A DNA stretch of 64,000 bases from Budorcas taxicolor (GCF_023091745.1 NC_068934.1:17252434-17316433); one strand, 5' to 3'; shown: positions 10,480 to 21,904, numbered from the stretch's first letter. Notes: generated by a model not told the origin, from the sequence alone. Numbers and translations are program-made.

Positions 10480-10688
10480 GTTGTTGGCTATGTGCCAGGC
10501 GAAGTGCCGCGTGCTCTGTATGTATATTATTTTGTTTAATTCTTAACACAACCCTGTGAGATAGATACTGTTATTATAATATTCATAATAAAGAAAGTAG
10601 AGGCTTGAAGAGCTTTGGGTAACCTTTCTAGGTTGCACAGTTGCTAAGTGGCAGAGCTGGGCACGGGACCCTGGCCGACTGCCAGCTG
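10480..10688 (-). mobile_element. MIR SINE, antisense
   Basis: A nearly complete antisense MIR: 'gctatgtgccaggcgaagtgcc' (10488-10509), 'acaaccctgtgagatagatac' (10549-10569), 'gttgcacagttgctaagtggcagagctggg' (10632-10661). Confidence 0.85.
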
Positions 10689-12595
10689 TGATGTCGTGTC
10701 TCGTCCAGATGCTCTGGCCTTCCCCGGATGCCCCAGCAGCCCTCACAGCCGTAGCTGCTGCCCAGGGCTCCTCCAGGGGCTTCTTGTGAAGCTGTCACTC
10801 AAATCCAGCGCCTGTTCATCCGAATCTGTGTGTGCTCTCCATCCAGAAGAGGCAAAGCTGGTGAAGGCTGGGGGGGCCACAGTCACTTGTGAAAGACAGC
10901 GTGAAGAGCCACTGATCAAATAGACAAGAAAAGGGTTTCCTTCCTGGAGAGTAAACCATCTGATTTATAAGACACAAGTAGGGGGGAAGTCAACATCAAA
11001 AGGTACAAGCTTCAGAGAACAGTGGTGAAGTGATTCAGCAGCGTTTTCTAGGGGCATCTGTTAGGCTCGGCAAGGAGGCTGCTGCAAACTCCTGGCAGGG
11101 GGTGAGGTCAGGCAAGGGGAAAGGCCTTGGTGCCTTGATCCCCAGGGAGGGCTTTCCCTTCTGAGACCTTCCCACAAGACCTCATGAACCAATGATTTAT
11201 TTCATCATGGGGAGTTCATCTTATGCAAGCCGAAGAAATGGTACTCCGCCTTCATTGCCACAAGATAATTGACCCTTTGTGACTCTGTTCAGAGGGGAGC
11301 AGGAGCATGTGCTTTTAGTGAATGTGAAAGAGTGGGGAGAAGGATTTGAGCTGGGAAAGAAAGGGGACTGCAGTAACCCTGGAGGCTGCCTGGGTGGGAC
11401 TAGGATTCTGACTAGTCCCACTCGACTAGGGCCCACTTGGCATGAATCCAGGCATGTTCTGTCCCAGGCAGGCACACTGGAGGTACACTGGGGCCTCATC
11501 TAAATGCTACGACAGAAGAGCTGCCTTGGGAGACCACACATGAACACTCCTTGGCCAAGAGAAAGGTAAGCAGCGTGATGACATGGTGACACACCAGTTA
11601 AAGCCTTCGTGGACATGGCTTTGGGTGGCTGCGGGCTTCGCTCTTCTGAAGCCTGGCCCTGTGCACCCCGAAAGCAGTGGTGATACCAGCTCTTGCAGTT
11701 GGGGCTTGAGGGAACTTGGTCTTTTCCCCACGGCAATGATTTTTAACCATGCTCTGCAGAGCCCGGGGGCTTTAGTGGAATCCTCTCTGAGACCTCCTCT
11801 GGAGACAGGCAGACGATTCCCCGTTGGCCTCTGGAAGCCCGCGTTGCTCGTCCTCCTCTCTGTTTGCTCACTGGGCTTCCTCGTTGCCAAGACCTGTGTT
11901 CGGCTGGATGCACTCCATGACTGCGCCATTCGTTTCTCAGCCAACATTTGCTCTCGTTGGCCATTGTGTCTGTTCAGATTGGTTGCTGTCTGTGCCGTAT
12001 CCATTGTTAAATATTTTGAATGTCACTCCTGCTTGTAAGCGTCCCTTTTGTGCAGAGCCAGAATGCCCCATACCAGCTGCATCCCAACACAGACACATCG
12101 TGCCAGCCACCAGCCTGTGAACCATAGGCTTCACAGAACCAAAACCATTTTGCTGTCTTTGAGAAGTGCTTGGCTGAGCTTCCTCCTTCATCCTAGGGCC
12201 ACAGAGTCACCTGAATGTCACCAGCCCACGGGGCCACATGAGGCTTGATGATTCATCTAGCCCTGCGCACGGCCACCAGAGCAGAAGGCCTGGTTTTGCT
12301 GCCGTTGCAGACCTGGGAGCAGGAGCTGGGCTTTTTCATCCCAGGCCCTGGCAGATAGCAGGCTTTACTACCTGCCTGTGGATATGATTCCCAGATCCGC
12401 TCAGCTGTGCCTTTCCGAACAGGCTGCTTTCTCAAATGAGCAGGATGTGCCAGCTTTTCTGGCAGAATTCCTTATGAACGCTTGTTCTTTCCTTTCCCCT
12501 TGTCTTGGGTGGGTGGGGGGCGGGGGGTGGGAAGAAAGGGAAAAGAAATGGCAGAAGAAATGTTCAATAAAAGTACATGCATTTGAGATGCAGGC
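10689..12595. other. No gene recognised; contains a G-rich tract
   Basis: Non-repetitive DNA of about 1.9 kb. Overlapping frames on both strands at 11500-12040 (up to 165 codons) are typical of G/C-rich chance frames. The G-tract at 12507-12531 is listed separately. Confidence 0.5.
12507..12531 (+). other. Potential G-quadruplex tract
   Basis: Five G-runs of three or more, separated by single bases (GGG T GGG T GGGGGG C GGGGGG T GGG). This meets the usual sequence rule for an intramolecular G-quadruplex. No gene or promoter context is visible. Confidence 0.6.
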
Positions 12596-12597
12596 AG

Positions 12598-12720
12598 ACC
12601 ACAGTTTATAGCCAGGCTCTGCTCCTGATTAGCTGTTTGACCTTGGGGAAACGGCTCGATATTCTGGCCTCAGTTTCCCTATATGTAAGGTGGGAATGTT
12701 AGGAAAAAATGACAACTACA
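12598..12720 (+). mobile_element. MIR SINE, sense
   Basis: 'ggctctgctcctgattagctgtttgaccttggggaaac' and 'cctcagtttccctatatgtaaggtggg' (12668-12694) match MIR. Confidence 0.82.
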
Positions 12721-12724
12721 TTAC

Positions 12725-12910
12725 TGTGTGCCTGGCAGAGTTGTAAGCATTTACCTGACCCTCTGAGGTAGGGAACCCTATCCTCTCCTCATCTTACAGA
12801 TGAGGAAATTGAAGCACATAGTGATGGAGTGACTTTTCCAAGGTCACACAGCTAAATGGCAAAGCCCATACTCAAACCTAGGAGGTCTGGCTGCAGAGTC
12901 TACACTCCAG
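12725..12910 (-). mobile_element. MIR SINE, antisense
   Basis: 'gtgtgcctggcagagttg', 'cttacagatgaggaaattgaagcaca' (12793-12818) and 'ccaaggtcacacagctaaatggcaaagc' (12838-12865). It lies tail-to-tail with the sense MIR immediately upstream, an independent insertion. Confidence 0.85.
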
Positions 12911-13059
12911 ACTTCTCCAGCTCTCTCTCAGGGCTGTGTGAGAACCGAGTAGCTCCCAAGTAACGTGACTGGAGTTGAGGATGCTCTTTTTACAAGCTAA
13001 TTTTCTTCTTATTCTGTGTCCAAGAGAAATAGAGGAAAAGAAATCTTTCCTTCCACCGA

Positions 13060-13205
13060 GTACTACTGTGTGCTGGGTGCTGCACGGTGTGCTTTGTATT
13101 GGTTATCTTATAATGTGCTATTTCCCTTTTTATTAATAATATTGTTCCAGGTGTACAGATGAGGGGACAGTAGAATGAGCAGCCCTGCCAGGTAGTGAGC
13201 TCCCC
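13060..13205 (-). mobile_element. MIR SINE relic, antisense
   Basis: 'actactgtgtgctgggtgctgcacggtgtgc' (13061-13091) and 'ggtgtacagatgaggggacagtag' (13149-13172) match an antisense MIR. Confidence 0.65.
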
Positions 13206-13489
13206 ATCAGGGGAATGATGCAAATAGGAACAAGATGGCCTTTGTCAGGGCTGTGGTGGGGATTCTAGCCTTGGATGTTTGGATTTTTCTTTACAAGGTA
13301 CTTTTCATTGCTTGGTCCAGGATCTGATCAGTTCCCTGGGCTTTGACAAAGTAAAAAAAGAGTGGATCAGAGGAAGTCCCCTGAGCTGTTTCTAGTGTTT
13401 CAGTGTCTTCTAGAAATTATACACCGACCCTAAGCGAGCAGCAGAGGCCAGCGAGGCAGTTTCTGCCTGTGTCTGGAATTTATATGTTT

Positions 13490-13640
13490 GGGAATTAAGA
13501 AACCCAGATTCTAGTATAAGCTCTGCAGTTCTTTGGAAAATCGTTTAACCTCTCTGTACCTTTTGTTCAAAAGAGATATAATAACTTTAAAGAGTTTCTA
13601 TGTCTAAAGAGTAACACATGCATGTAAGTTCAAAGTGTCA
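13490..13640 (+). mobile_element. MIR SINE relic, sense
   Basis: 'gttctttggaaaatcgtttaacctctctgtacc' (13528-13560) equals MIR 'accttgggcaagttacttaacctctctgtgcc', followed by an A/T-rich 3' part. Confidence 0.7.
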
Positions 13641-14165
13641 TACCAATAAGATTTATTAGCATATACTGTCCCTCTTCCTGGCAACACCTTCAATCTTTAT
13701 TCCAAAAAGTGAGTCAAGGGAAATGCTGTCTCTTCTAGGGCTAGAGGCCAGGAGGAAGAGAGACTGAAAAATGAGAGAAATAGAGCCAACTCATCATTTT
13801 TAGTTTAGAGAGCCTCCAAGCCTAAAGCAGAACCTCTAACACAGGCAAAAGAGGAAAGAATGGAGAACTTACCTCTGCGTTTCCTTGCAAACAAAGGGAA
13901 AAGGGAAAGCTGACGGAATACGTGTCCTCAGTGGCTAACACTGAGTCCTTGTTGAGCAGTAAGGAAGCACAGATGACAAGCCATTAGCTAGGCAGAGAGA
14001 GGCAGAGCTTGTGCAGGAGTGGCGTGTATATAATGTATTAACCTGGCTTCTGGAACCAGACTCTGGGACAGAGATTTGTGTGCAGAAAGTTTACTAGGCT
14101 TGCCCTCGGGATCAACACCTGTCCAGGAGTAAGGGAAGTGAGACTGGATCAAGGGAGGAATTGGA
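13641..14165. other. No gene recognised
   Basis: Purine-rich spacer up to the next SINE. The stretch 14045-14160, continuing after the SINE at 14365-14650, has an old-repeat feel, but I cannot name a family. Confidence 0.4.
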
Positions 14166-14363
14166 TGGCTTCCCTGGTAGCTCCGATGGTAAAGAATCCA
14201 CCTGCAATGCAGGAGACCTGGGTTCGATCCCTGGGTTGGGAAGATCCCCTGGAGAAGGAAAGGCTACCCACTCCAGTATTCTGGCCCGGAGAATTCCATG
14301 GACTGTACAGTCCACAGGGTCGCAGAGTCAGACACAACTGAGCGACTTTCACCTTCACCTCAC
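14166..14363 (+). mobile_element. Bov-tA SINE
   Basis: Complete head and tail, with an uninterrupted B box GGTTCGATCCC (14221-14231). The A box carries one change (TAGCTCCGATGG). The tail is 'cgcagagtcagacacaactgagcgactttcac'. The retained CpGs suggest a relatively young copy. Confidence 0.95.
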
Positions 14364-14984
14364 AGCAGTGGCATCAGCCGATCCCCCAGGGAGCTCTGGA
14401 GTTGGGACAGTCCTTCGGTTCCCTGCACTGAGTCAAGAGGAGTTGGCCTTACTGCCCTCAGCAGCAGCAGCAACTGGGCAGGGCACCTGGGTGAGGCAGC
14501 TCCCTTGGGCAGAGGACCGTTCCTGGAGACGGACTCCGCTGAGAGCTATCAGCAGGCAGAACCAACAGTGCCCAGGGCTGGGGGACCAAGCGCCTCGTCC
14601 CGAGAGCTCCTTTGAGCAGCACATCACAGCATCCTCTGCACATGGCGTGCAGGCAGCCCTTTCCTTAAATCCCACTACACACATCACTCATTCAAACAGT
14701 TCAGATGTGGCCTCAGAATTTTTGCAGATACTGTACTCCGGATAAATGTTATCAACCAATTGGAATTGGCTTGTGTGAAGGAACCCGTAGCTCCCTTTGG
14801 CCCCTCCATCTGTAGGAGACATTCAGTGATTATGTAGTAATGTGCCTCGTGTCATGATTGCTCTTTCAAGATTGGACATAAGGCAAACCTTAGACAAGTT
14901 CCCTGACATGACGAGTGGAGAATGTGATTTTTAAAATATGTTTTCATGTTATTCCCTTTGAATCCATTCCATTTATATGAGCTC
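14364..14984. other. No gene recognised
   Basis: 14364-14720 is G/C-rich with a short AGC run (14459-14470). The frame crossing from the upstream Bov-tA into this stretch (14161-14745) is a SINE-initiated chance frame. Confidence 0.45.
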
Positions 14985-15179
14985 TGCCTTCCCTGGTGGC
15001 TCAGACAGTAGAGAATCTGCCTGCAATGCAGACCTGGATTTGATCTCTGGGTCAGGAAGATCCCCTAGAGGAGGAAATGGCAACCCACTGCAGTATTCTT
15101 GCCTGGAGAATTCCACGGGCAGAGGAGCCTGGTGGGCTACAGTCCATGAGGTCGCAGAGTCAGACACGACTGAGCGACA
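14985..15179 (+). mobile_element. Bov-tA SINE
   Basis: 'tgccttccctggtggctcagacag' through 'cgcagagtcagacacgactgagcgac'. The B-box region has lost several bases ('cagacctggatttgatctc'), so polymerase III activity is unlikely. Confidence 0.94.
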
Positions 15180-15420
15180 AGTATTTTTATTTTGTTTTTC
15201 TCTCTCTTATTAAATGCAGTTTTCCCCATGATTCTTTTCCTTTTCTTCTCTTTCTCTTTTTAAGTTTAAGTTATTTTTTACTACATACTCTTGTCATCTC
15301 ATCCTTTTTTATTTTGACTGTCATCCACTTCAGACATCCCTTCTTCACCCAGGTCACTTGCCAAACCTGTCCATCCGATTCGCTTCTCTAGTATCCAGAA
15401 CAGCAATAAATGATATCCAT
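15180..15420. repeat. T/C-rich low-complexity stretch
   Basis: Pyrimidine-dominated DNA on the plus strand, densest at 15184-15290, directly after the SINE tail. No gene is seen. Confidence 0.6.
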
Positions 15421-15424
15421 GCTT

Positions 15425-15545
15425 AGCCCATTAATAAACAGATGCTTGGAGAGGTTAAGATATTTTTTGAAGATGAGTCATCTTTCAAGAGACCAGGGGT
15501 GCGCTTTATCTCAAGTCTGTTAACTCTCAAAGTCTGTGTCCTTTT
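15425..15545 (-). mobile_element. MIR fragment, antisense (weak)
   Basis: 'aataaacagatgcttggagaggttaagatattt' (15433-15465) loosely matches antisense MIR, and 'ctgttaactctcaaagtctgtgtcc' loosely matches its 5' part. Confidence 0.45.
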
Positions 15546-16400
15546 TTCTCCCCCTTTGAGATATGTGTGAAGGTGATCTCTGGATGACTCCAGGTTCTCC
15601 TATTTGAGTCTCGACTGGCTGAGAATTCTGCAGGCTTCAGTTGTTAATCCTGTTAGTCCTTCCAAACCTTTGCAGAATGAGGGGAGCCACCCTGCGCCAC
15701 TGGGTGGGTGGTGACCCTTCTGCTTTCCCTGAACAGGGTAACTAGACTGTTAGGGGCAGCCTGGCCTCTGGGCCCACTAGCTCTCCATGTCATTGAATTC
15801 CGGAGATGCTCCAATGGTGGGGAGCCTTTGGGATTATAAACTCACTGTCAGGGTTGATCTGATGGGGCCGACACTGAAGCCAACAAATGACTTGTTGTGA
15901 CTCTTGATAAATGAGACTTCAGTTGGTCCAGCTGGCCACCTGCCGAAAGCCTGGCAGCATCACTGAGGACCCACCTGGATCTCTGTGCCGAACGCTTATG
16001 CTCTGACCTGTCATCCGCCTTCACAGAAGATGCATTTGGTAAAGGAAGATTTTTTTGCTTTTAACTGAGAGCTGGTTCCATCAGAACCGAAAGGCTGTGG
16101 TTAAAGAGCACCTATTCTGTGCCAGGTATGAAGCTCAGCCCTTGGAGAGACAAAACTGAAACCTGTGTCCCCACCCCCTCGCCCTTAATATGTGGGCCGG
16201 TGTTCTTAACGACTGTGTGAATGGAAGATGCGGCCCCGCCCACCTCCGGATGCTGGAAGGCCAGCTGAAGGGCTCTCACTGTCTGTTGCTTGATTCTGCC
16301 CTCCATCCGAGAGACCGCAGCTCCTTTGTGCAGGGAGGACCTTCGCATCCTCAGAGTGAGTGGAAAGAGAGTCTGACTTGAGTCCTCACCCCTCTCTGTG
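15546..16400. other. No gene recognised
   Basis: Non-repetitive DNA of mixed composition. The minus frame at 16112-16486 (124 codons) overlaps a MIR and has no known similarity. Confidence 0.5.
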
Positions 16401-16556
16401 ATACAGGCTTTCTCTGTGATCTGGACCGGGCACGTGACCTCTCTGGGCCTCAGTGTTACCTCCATGTCACTGTAGAATGTAGCCACTGTAATGCCTCAAG
16501 TGTTGGGGAAGCGCCTTGTATAGTGCCCTGTACACAGTAGGCGCTCGGTAATGATA
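16401..16556 (+). mobile_element. MIR SINE, sense
   Basis: 'gggcacgtgacctctctgggcctcagtgttacc' (16428-16460) and 'gtgccctgtacacagtaggcgctcggtaatga' (16522-16553) are the MIR core and 3' end. Confidence 0.8.
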
Positions 16557-17384
16557 TCATGTTTTCCGTCCTCACCCCTACTTCCGTAGCAAGATCAGTG
16601 GAGAGGTTTCACTGGACACCGATGGCCTCGAGAGCAGGAGAGTTTCCTCTGGCAATGCTTCCAGTCTGCACTGGACGATCCAGGGTTGAAGGGATCTCTG
16701 GTCTCCATCTGATATCCTTCCTCACTGCACCCCAAGGGAGCAGGGCACACCTTCACTGCCTCCTACCAGCCCTGACTTGCAGAGAACGCCTTCATTTTCC
16801 GATTCTTCACCACCACCCCAATATTCCTTCTGAGTGGGACGTCACCGAGATTGCTCAGAAGAAGAAGCAGTGATGGCAAGAAGAAGGGGTCCCTGCGCCA
16901 GGGGCTGGCTCTATGAAAACAGAACACTTTTTTTGCCCTCTCTAAGACTTAAGTCTTCTCGTTTATACTGTAGGGTAATAATACTTCCCTTGCGGGCATT
17001 GCCTGAGGATGGCATGTGGCAACACACACGAGAGCAGGTTTTGAAACGCACACGTGATTTGTGGTTATGGATGGCGTCTTTCCTCATGAGTTTCCACCTC
17101 TTGGTCTGGCCCTTTCACCAACAGCTCCCAGGACAAGTTGCCCAATTATCTGGGCTATGCACAGAACTCTCCAACAATCTGTTTGTGGAAATTTTTACTA
17201 TGATCCTTCCCAAAGAATTTGTTTTAGTTATTTATGCCTATCGACATGTCTAAACCCCAAGATATTTAAAAGCAAGGTCTGGTCTTAATTCGTCTTTACC
17301 TCCAGGAAGTAACAGATTGTGTCATCACTGTTTGAAGAAATGAAAGCTGATGAACACTGGGTATCTGTTACATATCCGCCCCGG
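16557..17384. other. No gene recognised
   Basis: Mixed unique DNA. Plus-strand frames at 16559-16873 and 16834-17253 are not similar to any protein I can name. Confidence 0.5.
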
Positions 17385-17560
17385 GCATGTAAGGTCTCAT
17401 GTAACCCTGCAGCAGCTCTAGGAGGCTGATACTGTTCCACTCTTGAGAAGAGGGGGTTGAGGCCCAGAGAGGTGAAGCCACTTACTCAAGAGCACACAGC
17501 CAGTGACTAGCAAAGTAGGGACACCACCTTCAGAGCCCTGGACTCCAAGGCTGGTCATCT
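17385..17560 (-). mobile_element. MIR SINE, antisense
   Basis: 'ggctgatactgttccactcttgagaagagggggttgaggcccagagaggtgaagccactta' (17423-17483) and 'gagcacacagccagtgactagcaaagtaggg' match antisense MIR. Confidence 0.8.
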
Positions 17561-18102
17561 CTCTGCTGAGCTTGTGTGTTCACTCTCTCTCTCCGTTTCA
17601 TATTTTACTGCACAAACATCATTAAAACAACAATAACAGGAAAAAAATAAAATTACCTTCCATTTCCCCACTTGTAGCAAGTGAGCTGTTTCCATTTTTC
17701 CACATCCCTGCTGTCTCTTTTTTGCATAAATTCTTTTTTAATAACAGCATTATTAAGATAGAACTCACATGCCATAAAATTCACCCTTTTAAGTTGTACA
17801 ATTCAGTTTTTATAGAATATTTACAGGGTTATGTAACCATTACCACTCTCTCATTTTAAAACATTTTATTACCCCCAAAAGAAACCTCATCCTCATTAAC
17901 AGTCACTCCCCAGTCTCTGCTCCCCCCACACCTAGCCCCTGGCAACAGTTAATCTACTTTCTCTCTAGCCATTGCCTATTATAGACACTTATATAAGTAG
18001 AACCATATAATATGTTGCCGTTGTGTCTGGTTGATTGTACTTAGCATACTATTTTCAAGATTCATCCATGTACCAGTACTTCATACCTTTCTATGGCTAA
18101 TA

Positions 18103-18103
<1 letters not shown>

Positions 18104-18137
<34 letters not shown>
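18104..18137. repeat. (AC)n microsatellite inside L1
   Basis: Seventeen uninterrupted AC units, sitting where antisense L1 copies normally carry the 'ccattgtatgtatataccac' type segment. Confidence 0.97.
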
Positions 18138-18138
<1 letters not shown>

Positions 18139-18751
18139 CTCATTTTGTTTATTTGTTGGTTGATGGCTATTTGGATTATTTCTACTTTTTTGCTATTATA
18201 AGTAATGCTGCTATGAACATTTGTATACAAATTTTTGTGTAAATGTATATTTTTAGCTCTTTGGGTTACATGCCTGTAAATCACATTGCTAGGTCGTACT
18301 CTATGAGAAGTATATTCAGGAAATGCCAGTTCGTTTTCAAAAGTAACTACACCATTTTACAATCCCACCAGCAATGTATGAAGTTCCCAATTTTTTCACA
18401 TCCCTTCCAATCCTTTTCATTCTCTCTCTTTTTTTAGCCATCCCCCCGGATTTGAAGAGATATCTCATTGTGCTTGATTTATGGACTCTCAATTCTATTT
18501 GGTTAATCTCTATCTATTCTGATGCCAATATCAACCTTTGATGCTTTGACTACTGTAACTTCAGAACAAGTTTTGAAATGTTAAAAAGTGTATGTCCTTC
18601 AACTGTGTTCTTTTTAAAAACTACTTTGGATATTCTGTGTCTCTTGCATTTGTATATGAATTTTAGAATCCACTTGCCAGTTTTTTTTTTAAGTTACCTG
18701 GGTTTTCAATAGGGAATGCATTGAATCAGTAAATCAATTTGGGAGTATTTT

Positions 18752-18766
18752 CATCTAAATGATATT
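18752..18766. repeat. Target-site duplication, left copy
   Basis: CATCTAAATGATATT, identical to 18986-19000; these flank the Bov-tA inserted in L1. Confidence 0.95.
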
Positions 18767-18985
18767 GGTAGCTCAGGCAGTAAGGAATCTGCCTTCAATG
18801 CAGAAGAACCAGGTTCAAAGACCTGGGTTCAATCCCTAGGTTGGGAGGATCCCCTGGAGGAGGGCATAGTAACCCACTCCAGTATTCCTGCCTGGAGAAT
18901 CCCGTGGACAGAGGAGCCTGGTGGGTTACAGTTCATAGGGTTGCAAAGAGTCAGACACGACTGAAGCTGCTTAACACACACACGG
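18767..18985 (+). mobile_element. Bov-tA SINE inserted in L1, slightly 5'-truncated, with internal duplication
   Basis: It starts within the head ('ggtagctcaggcagtaaggaatctgcc'). The B-box region is present twice in tandem: 'accaggttcaaag' (18808-18820), then 'acctgggttcaatccc' (18821-18836). The tail ends 'cagacacgactgaagctgcttaacacacacacgg'. Perfect 15-bp target duplications on both sides prove retrotransposition into the older L1. Confidence 0.96.
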
Positions 18986-19000
18986 CATCTAAATGATATT
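18986..19000. repeat. Target-site duplication, right copy
   Basis: CATCTAAATGATATT, exact repeat of 18752-18766. The L1 resumes immediately after. Confidence 0.95.
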
Positions 19001-19960
19001 AAGTCTTCCAATTCATAAACGTGGTATATCTCTCCTTTTCTGTGGTATTTTGTAATATTCAGTATTATGATGCATATGACATATAAAGAATTCTTACACT
19101 TAATAAGAAGTCTTTTAAAAATCTATTCCTATTTTATTCTTTTTGATGTTGTTTCAAATAGAATTATTTTCTTGATTTCATTTTTTGACTGCTCATAGCT
19201 AGTATATAGAAAACAAATGATTTTTGTACATTTATCTTATATCCTGCAGAAAGAACTTGTTTATTAGTTCTAACAGTTTTTGTGCATTTATTAGGATTTT
19301 CTATATATAATATTTTGTCATCTATAAGTAGAGTTTTATTTTTTCCCTTCCCTAGACTGGATGCTTTTTCTTCTTTCCTTTTTCTTGACTAATTTCCCTG
19401 ATTAGAGCCTCCAGTACAATATTGAATAGTAGTGGTGAGAGCATATACCTTGTCTTGTTTCTAATCTGAGGGGAAATATTTTCAACCTTTCACCATTAGG
19501 TATGATATTAACCACAAGATCTTCAAAGATAGTCTTTGTCAAGTTGAAGATTCCTTGTATTCATTGTCTGTTGAATATTTTTGTCATGGAAGGCTGCTGG
19601 ATTTTGCCAAATGCTTTTCTGTGTCTATTGACCGGATTGTGAGATTTTTTTCCTTTATTCTCTGAATGTGGTGTATTACATTGATTGGTTTTATATGTTA
19701 AGACAACTTTGCATTCTTAGGAAAACCCCACTTGATTATAATGTATAATTGTTTTCATATTTGTTGAGTTCAGTGCAATGGTATTTTATTGAGGAATCTT
19801 ATATCTGTAATCATAGTTGTGTTTTTTTTTTTCTTTTTCCTTGTGATATCTTTGACTGATTTTGGTGTCAGAGTCATGCTGACCTCATAAAATGAGTTGA
19901 GAAAAGCTGCTCACTCCATGTTTTCCAAGAGTTGATGAAGGATTTGTGTTAATCTTGCCT

Positions 19961-20605
19961 TTTTTTTTTAAGAACTTCAAAAAGTCATGATGAGGACAAA
20001 ACTTATGACAACTCACAGTTATGCCTGCTCATGTGCTTGTGTTGGGTGAGTCTATGACCCCAGAAACTTGACGTTAGTTGAAAGCCTGAAAATTTCCCCA
20101 TGAGTAGGACAGTGGATCTCCTGTCATTATGCCAGCCAAGGCATTCAGTGGGAAATGGGTGGACAGACAGACATGGCTCCTGCCTTTTGCTTTTTCTTTA
20201 CTGTCTTCCACATTTCTTCACAAATGGCTGGATGAATTCCCCACTGAAGCAAAACCTTTTCCTCTGAAACAGCAGATCGGTCTGTTGACCACATGCTGAA
20301 CAAGACCTATGCTTATATCATTATCTCCCCTGGAACCCATCCTTGTCCTCCTAGCCAATCAAGATGTGCACACATATTATTAATAGCTTGGCATCCAGGT
20401 TACCAAAGGAGTCGAGTGTTTATTTCTGTAGCTTTTTTAAGATTTGAAAGTGAGGAAAGACTACTCCGGATTGAAATTGCTTGGAACAAGAAGCAAGAGT
20501 CTGAGACTTCACTGTGTTGTAGGACAGATAATGATGATGTTCAACCCCTGCGCTTTTCTGAAGATAAAACACTCTGAATGGTGGTCATTCAGTCATGTCC
20601 TCCGT
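19961..20605. other. No gene recognised
   Basis: Unique DNA after the L1. Frames at 20293-20746 are short and resemble nothing known to me. Confidence 0.5.
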
Positions 20606-21115
20606 CACTTCATTAATTCATTCAGCAATTCCATACTGAGCTCCTTTTCAATGCCAGGCCCTGTGCTGAATTGCCAGGACACACAGATGGAAATGAATTT
20701 CAATTCCAGGGGAATACCCAGTCTGGTGGGAAAGATCAGACTCTAAGCAAGCAGTTACTACTATGCATGACCATGATCATAACAGAAGCATAAAAGAAGG
20801 TCACAGGAATGTAGAGGGCGAAGGTACTAGGGATATGGAGTGTCAGAGGAGATATGGTCCACAGGGGAGCTGGAAGGATGCGTAGAAATTGGCCTAGTGG
20901 AGGCCCAAGAAGAACCAGGAGGTCACGGAGAGCAGTGTCTCCCCTCTCAGAGTCATTTACCAGGGCTCAAACAAACAGCACTGAAAGATGACTTGGAGAG
21001 ACCCCAAGAGGCAAATCCCAAATCCCAAATGCTTGTGTGCTTTTGAAGAAGTTGTACTTTATCCTGGAGTGGGAAAGGTCTTAATGACTCTGGACCTTTT
21101 CCACACAGCAGGCCA
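20606..21115 (-). mobile_element. L2 LINE relic, antisense
   Basis: 'ttcattcagcaattccatactgagctcc' (20616-20643) and 'atgccaggccctgtgctgaattgccaggacacac' (20651-20684) form the antisense L2 3' end. Then comes 'cagtctggtgggaaagatcagactctaagcaag', and later 'gtactttatcctggagtgggaaaggtctt' (21053-21081), a typical antisense L2 upstream block. Confidence 0.68.
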
Positions 21116-21320
21116 TGAGTACCAGAGAAATGGAGCTGAAACTGCCTCTGATAGCAGCAGTCAGGTCTAGACCTTGGAGAATTGTCCCTGGATGGAAAGA
21201 ATGCAAGTCTCCTAGAGTCTTCCATCCAGCATCCCCCACCTCCTAGACTTTCTCTTCCCTTCCATGGCCCCAGAAGAACCGTCCCAGCTCACTAGGAGGT
21301 CAGACTCAAAATTATTGAAT

Positions 21321-21710
21321 TCTGATTGATGCGTTTGAACTGTGGTGTTGGAGAAGACTCTTGAGAGTCCCTTGGACTGCAAGGAGATCCAACCAGTCCA
21401 TTCTGAAGGAGATCAACCCTGGGATTTCTTTGGAAGGAATGATGCTAAAGCTGAAGCTCCAGTACTTTGGCCACCTCATGCGAAGAGTTGACTCATTGGA
21501 AAAGACTCTGATGCTGGGAGGGATTGGGGGCAGAAGGAGAAGGGGATGACTGAGGATGAGATGGCTGGATGGCATCATGGACTTGATGGAGACGAGTCTG
21601 AGTGAACTCCGGGAGTTGGTGATGGACAGGGAGGCCTGGCGTGCTGCAATTCATGGGGTCGCAAAGAGTTGGACACGACTGAGTGACTGAACCGAACTGA
21701 ACTGAACTGA
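21321..21710 (+). mobile_element. BovB LINE 3' end, sense, 5'-truncated
   Basis: Well-conserved last 390 bp, from the 'gaactgtggtgttggagaagactc' block to 'gacacgactgagtgactgaaccgaactgaactgaactga' (ends 21710). The C-terminal reading frame is still mostly open on the sense strand (21361-21549), suggesting a younger copy than those at 34.6 and 54 kb. Confidence 0.95.
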
Positions 21711-21744
21711 TCTTGACTCTTATCTCCAAGCTGGAGTGGATAAT

Positions 21745-21840
21745 ACTAAATCACGTCACACTTATTGGTAAAATAGGGACATTGATGCCTCCTTCCTATG
21801 GTTGTCGTGACAGTGAAATGAAACAAAAGGTTTCTAAACA
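21745..21840 (+). mobile_element. MIR fragment, sense (weak)
   Basis: 'ggtaaaatagggacattgatgcctccttcctatggttgtcgtgacagtgaaatgaaa' resembles the MIR 'gtaaaatggggataataatagtacctacctcatagggttgttgtgaggattaaatg' segment. Confidence 0.62.
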
Positions 21841-21904
21841 CCCTGAGAAATCTCCACTGCAGACTAGACCAAAGATGTGCCAATCTGTTGTGAAAGCAAA
21901 GAGC

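Larger units (their letters stand above)
17730..19960 (-). mobile_element. Ancient L1 (L1M-type), antisense, long 3' portion split by a Bov-tA
   Basis: About 2 kb of antisense L1 3' UTR and ORF2. Landmarks are 'cataaaattcacccttttaag' (17774-17794), 'cctggcaacagttaatctac', 'gctgctatgaacatttgtatac' (18208-18229), 'tttacaatcccaccagcaatg' (18356-18376), 'agagcctccagtacaatattgaatagtagtggtgaga' (19404-19440) and 'catgctgacctcataaaatgagtt' (19876-19899). A (CA)n lies at 18104-18137 and a Bov-tA is inserted at 18767-18985. Many stops; no frame survives. Confidence 0.9.

Noticed and set aside
11507..12038. Overlapping frames of 151-165 codons on both strands
   Set aside because: Both strands open at once in G/C-rich DNA, with no recognisable protein family and no exon-like boundaries.
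14221..14231. tRNA-like sequences in Bov-tA heads
   Set aside because: They are SINE-embedded tRNA-derived promoters without an acceptor stem pairing or CCA context, not tRNA genes.
13641..14720. Possible LTR spanning the Bov-tA at 14166
   Set aside because: The flanks have an old-repeat feel, but I found no paired TG/CA termini, polyadenylation signal or target duplication.
14161..14745. 194-codon plus frame
   Set aside because: The first 65 codons translate a Bov-tA SINE; the rest is unsupported.
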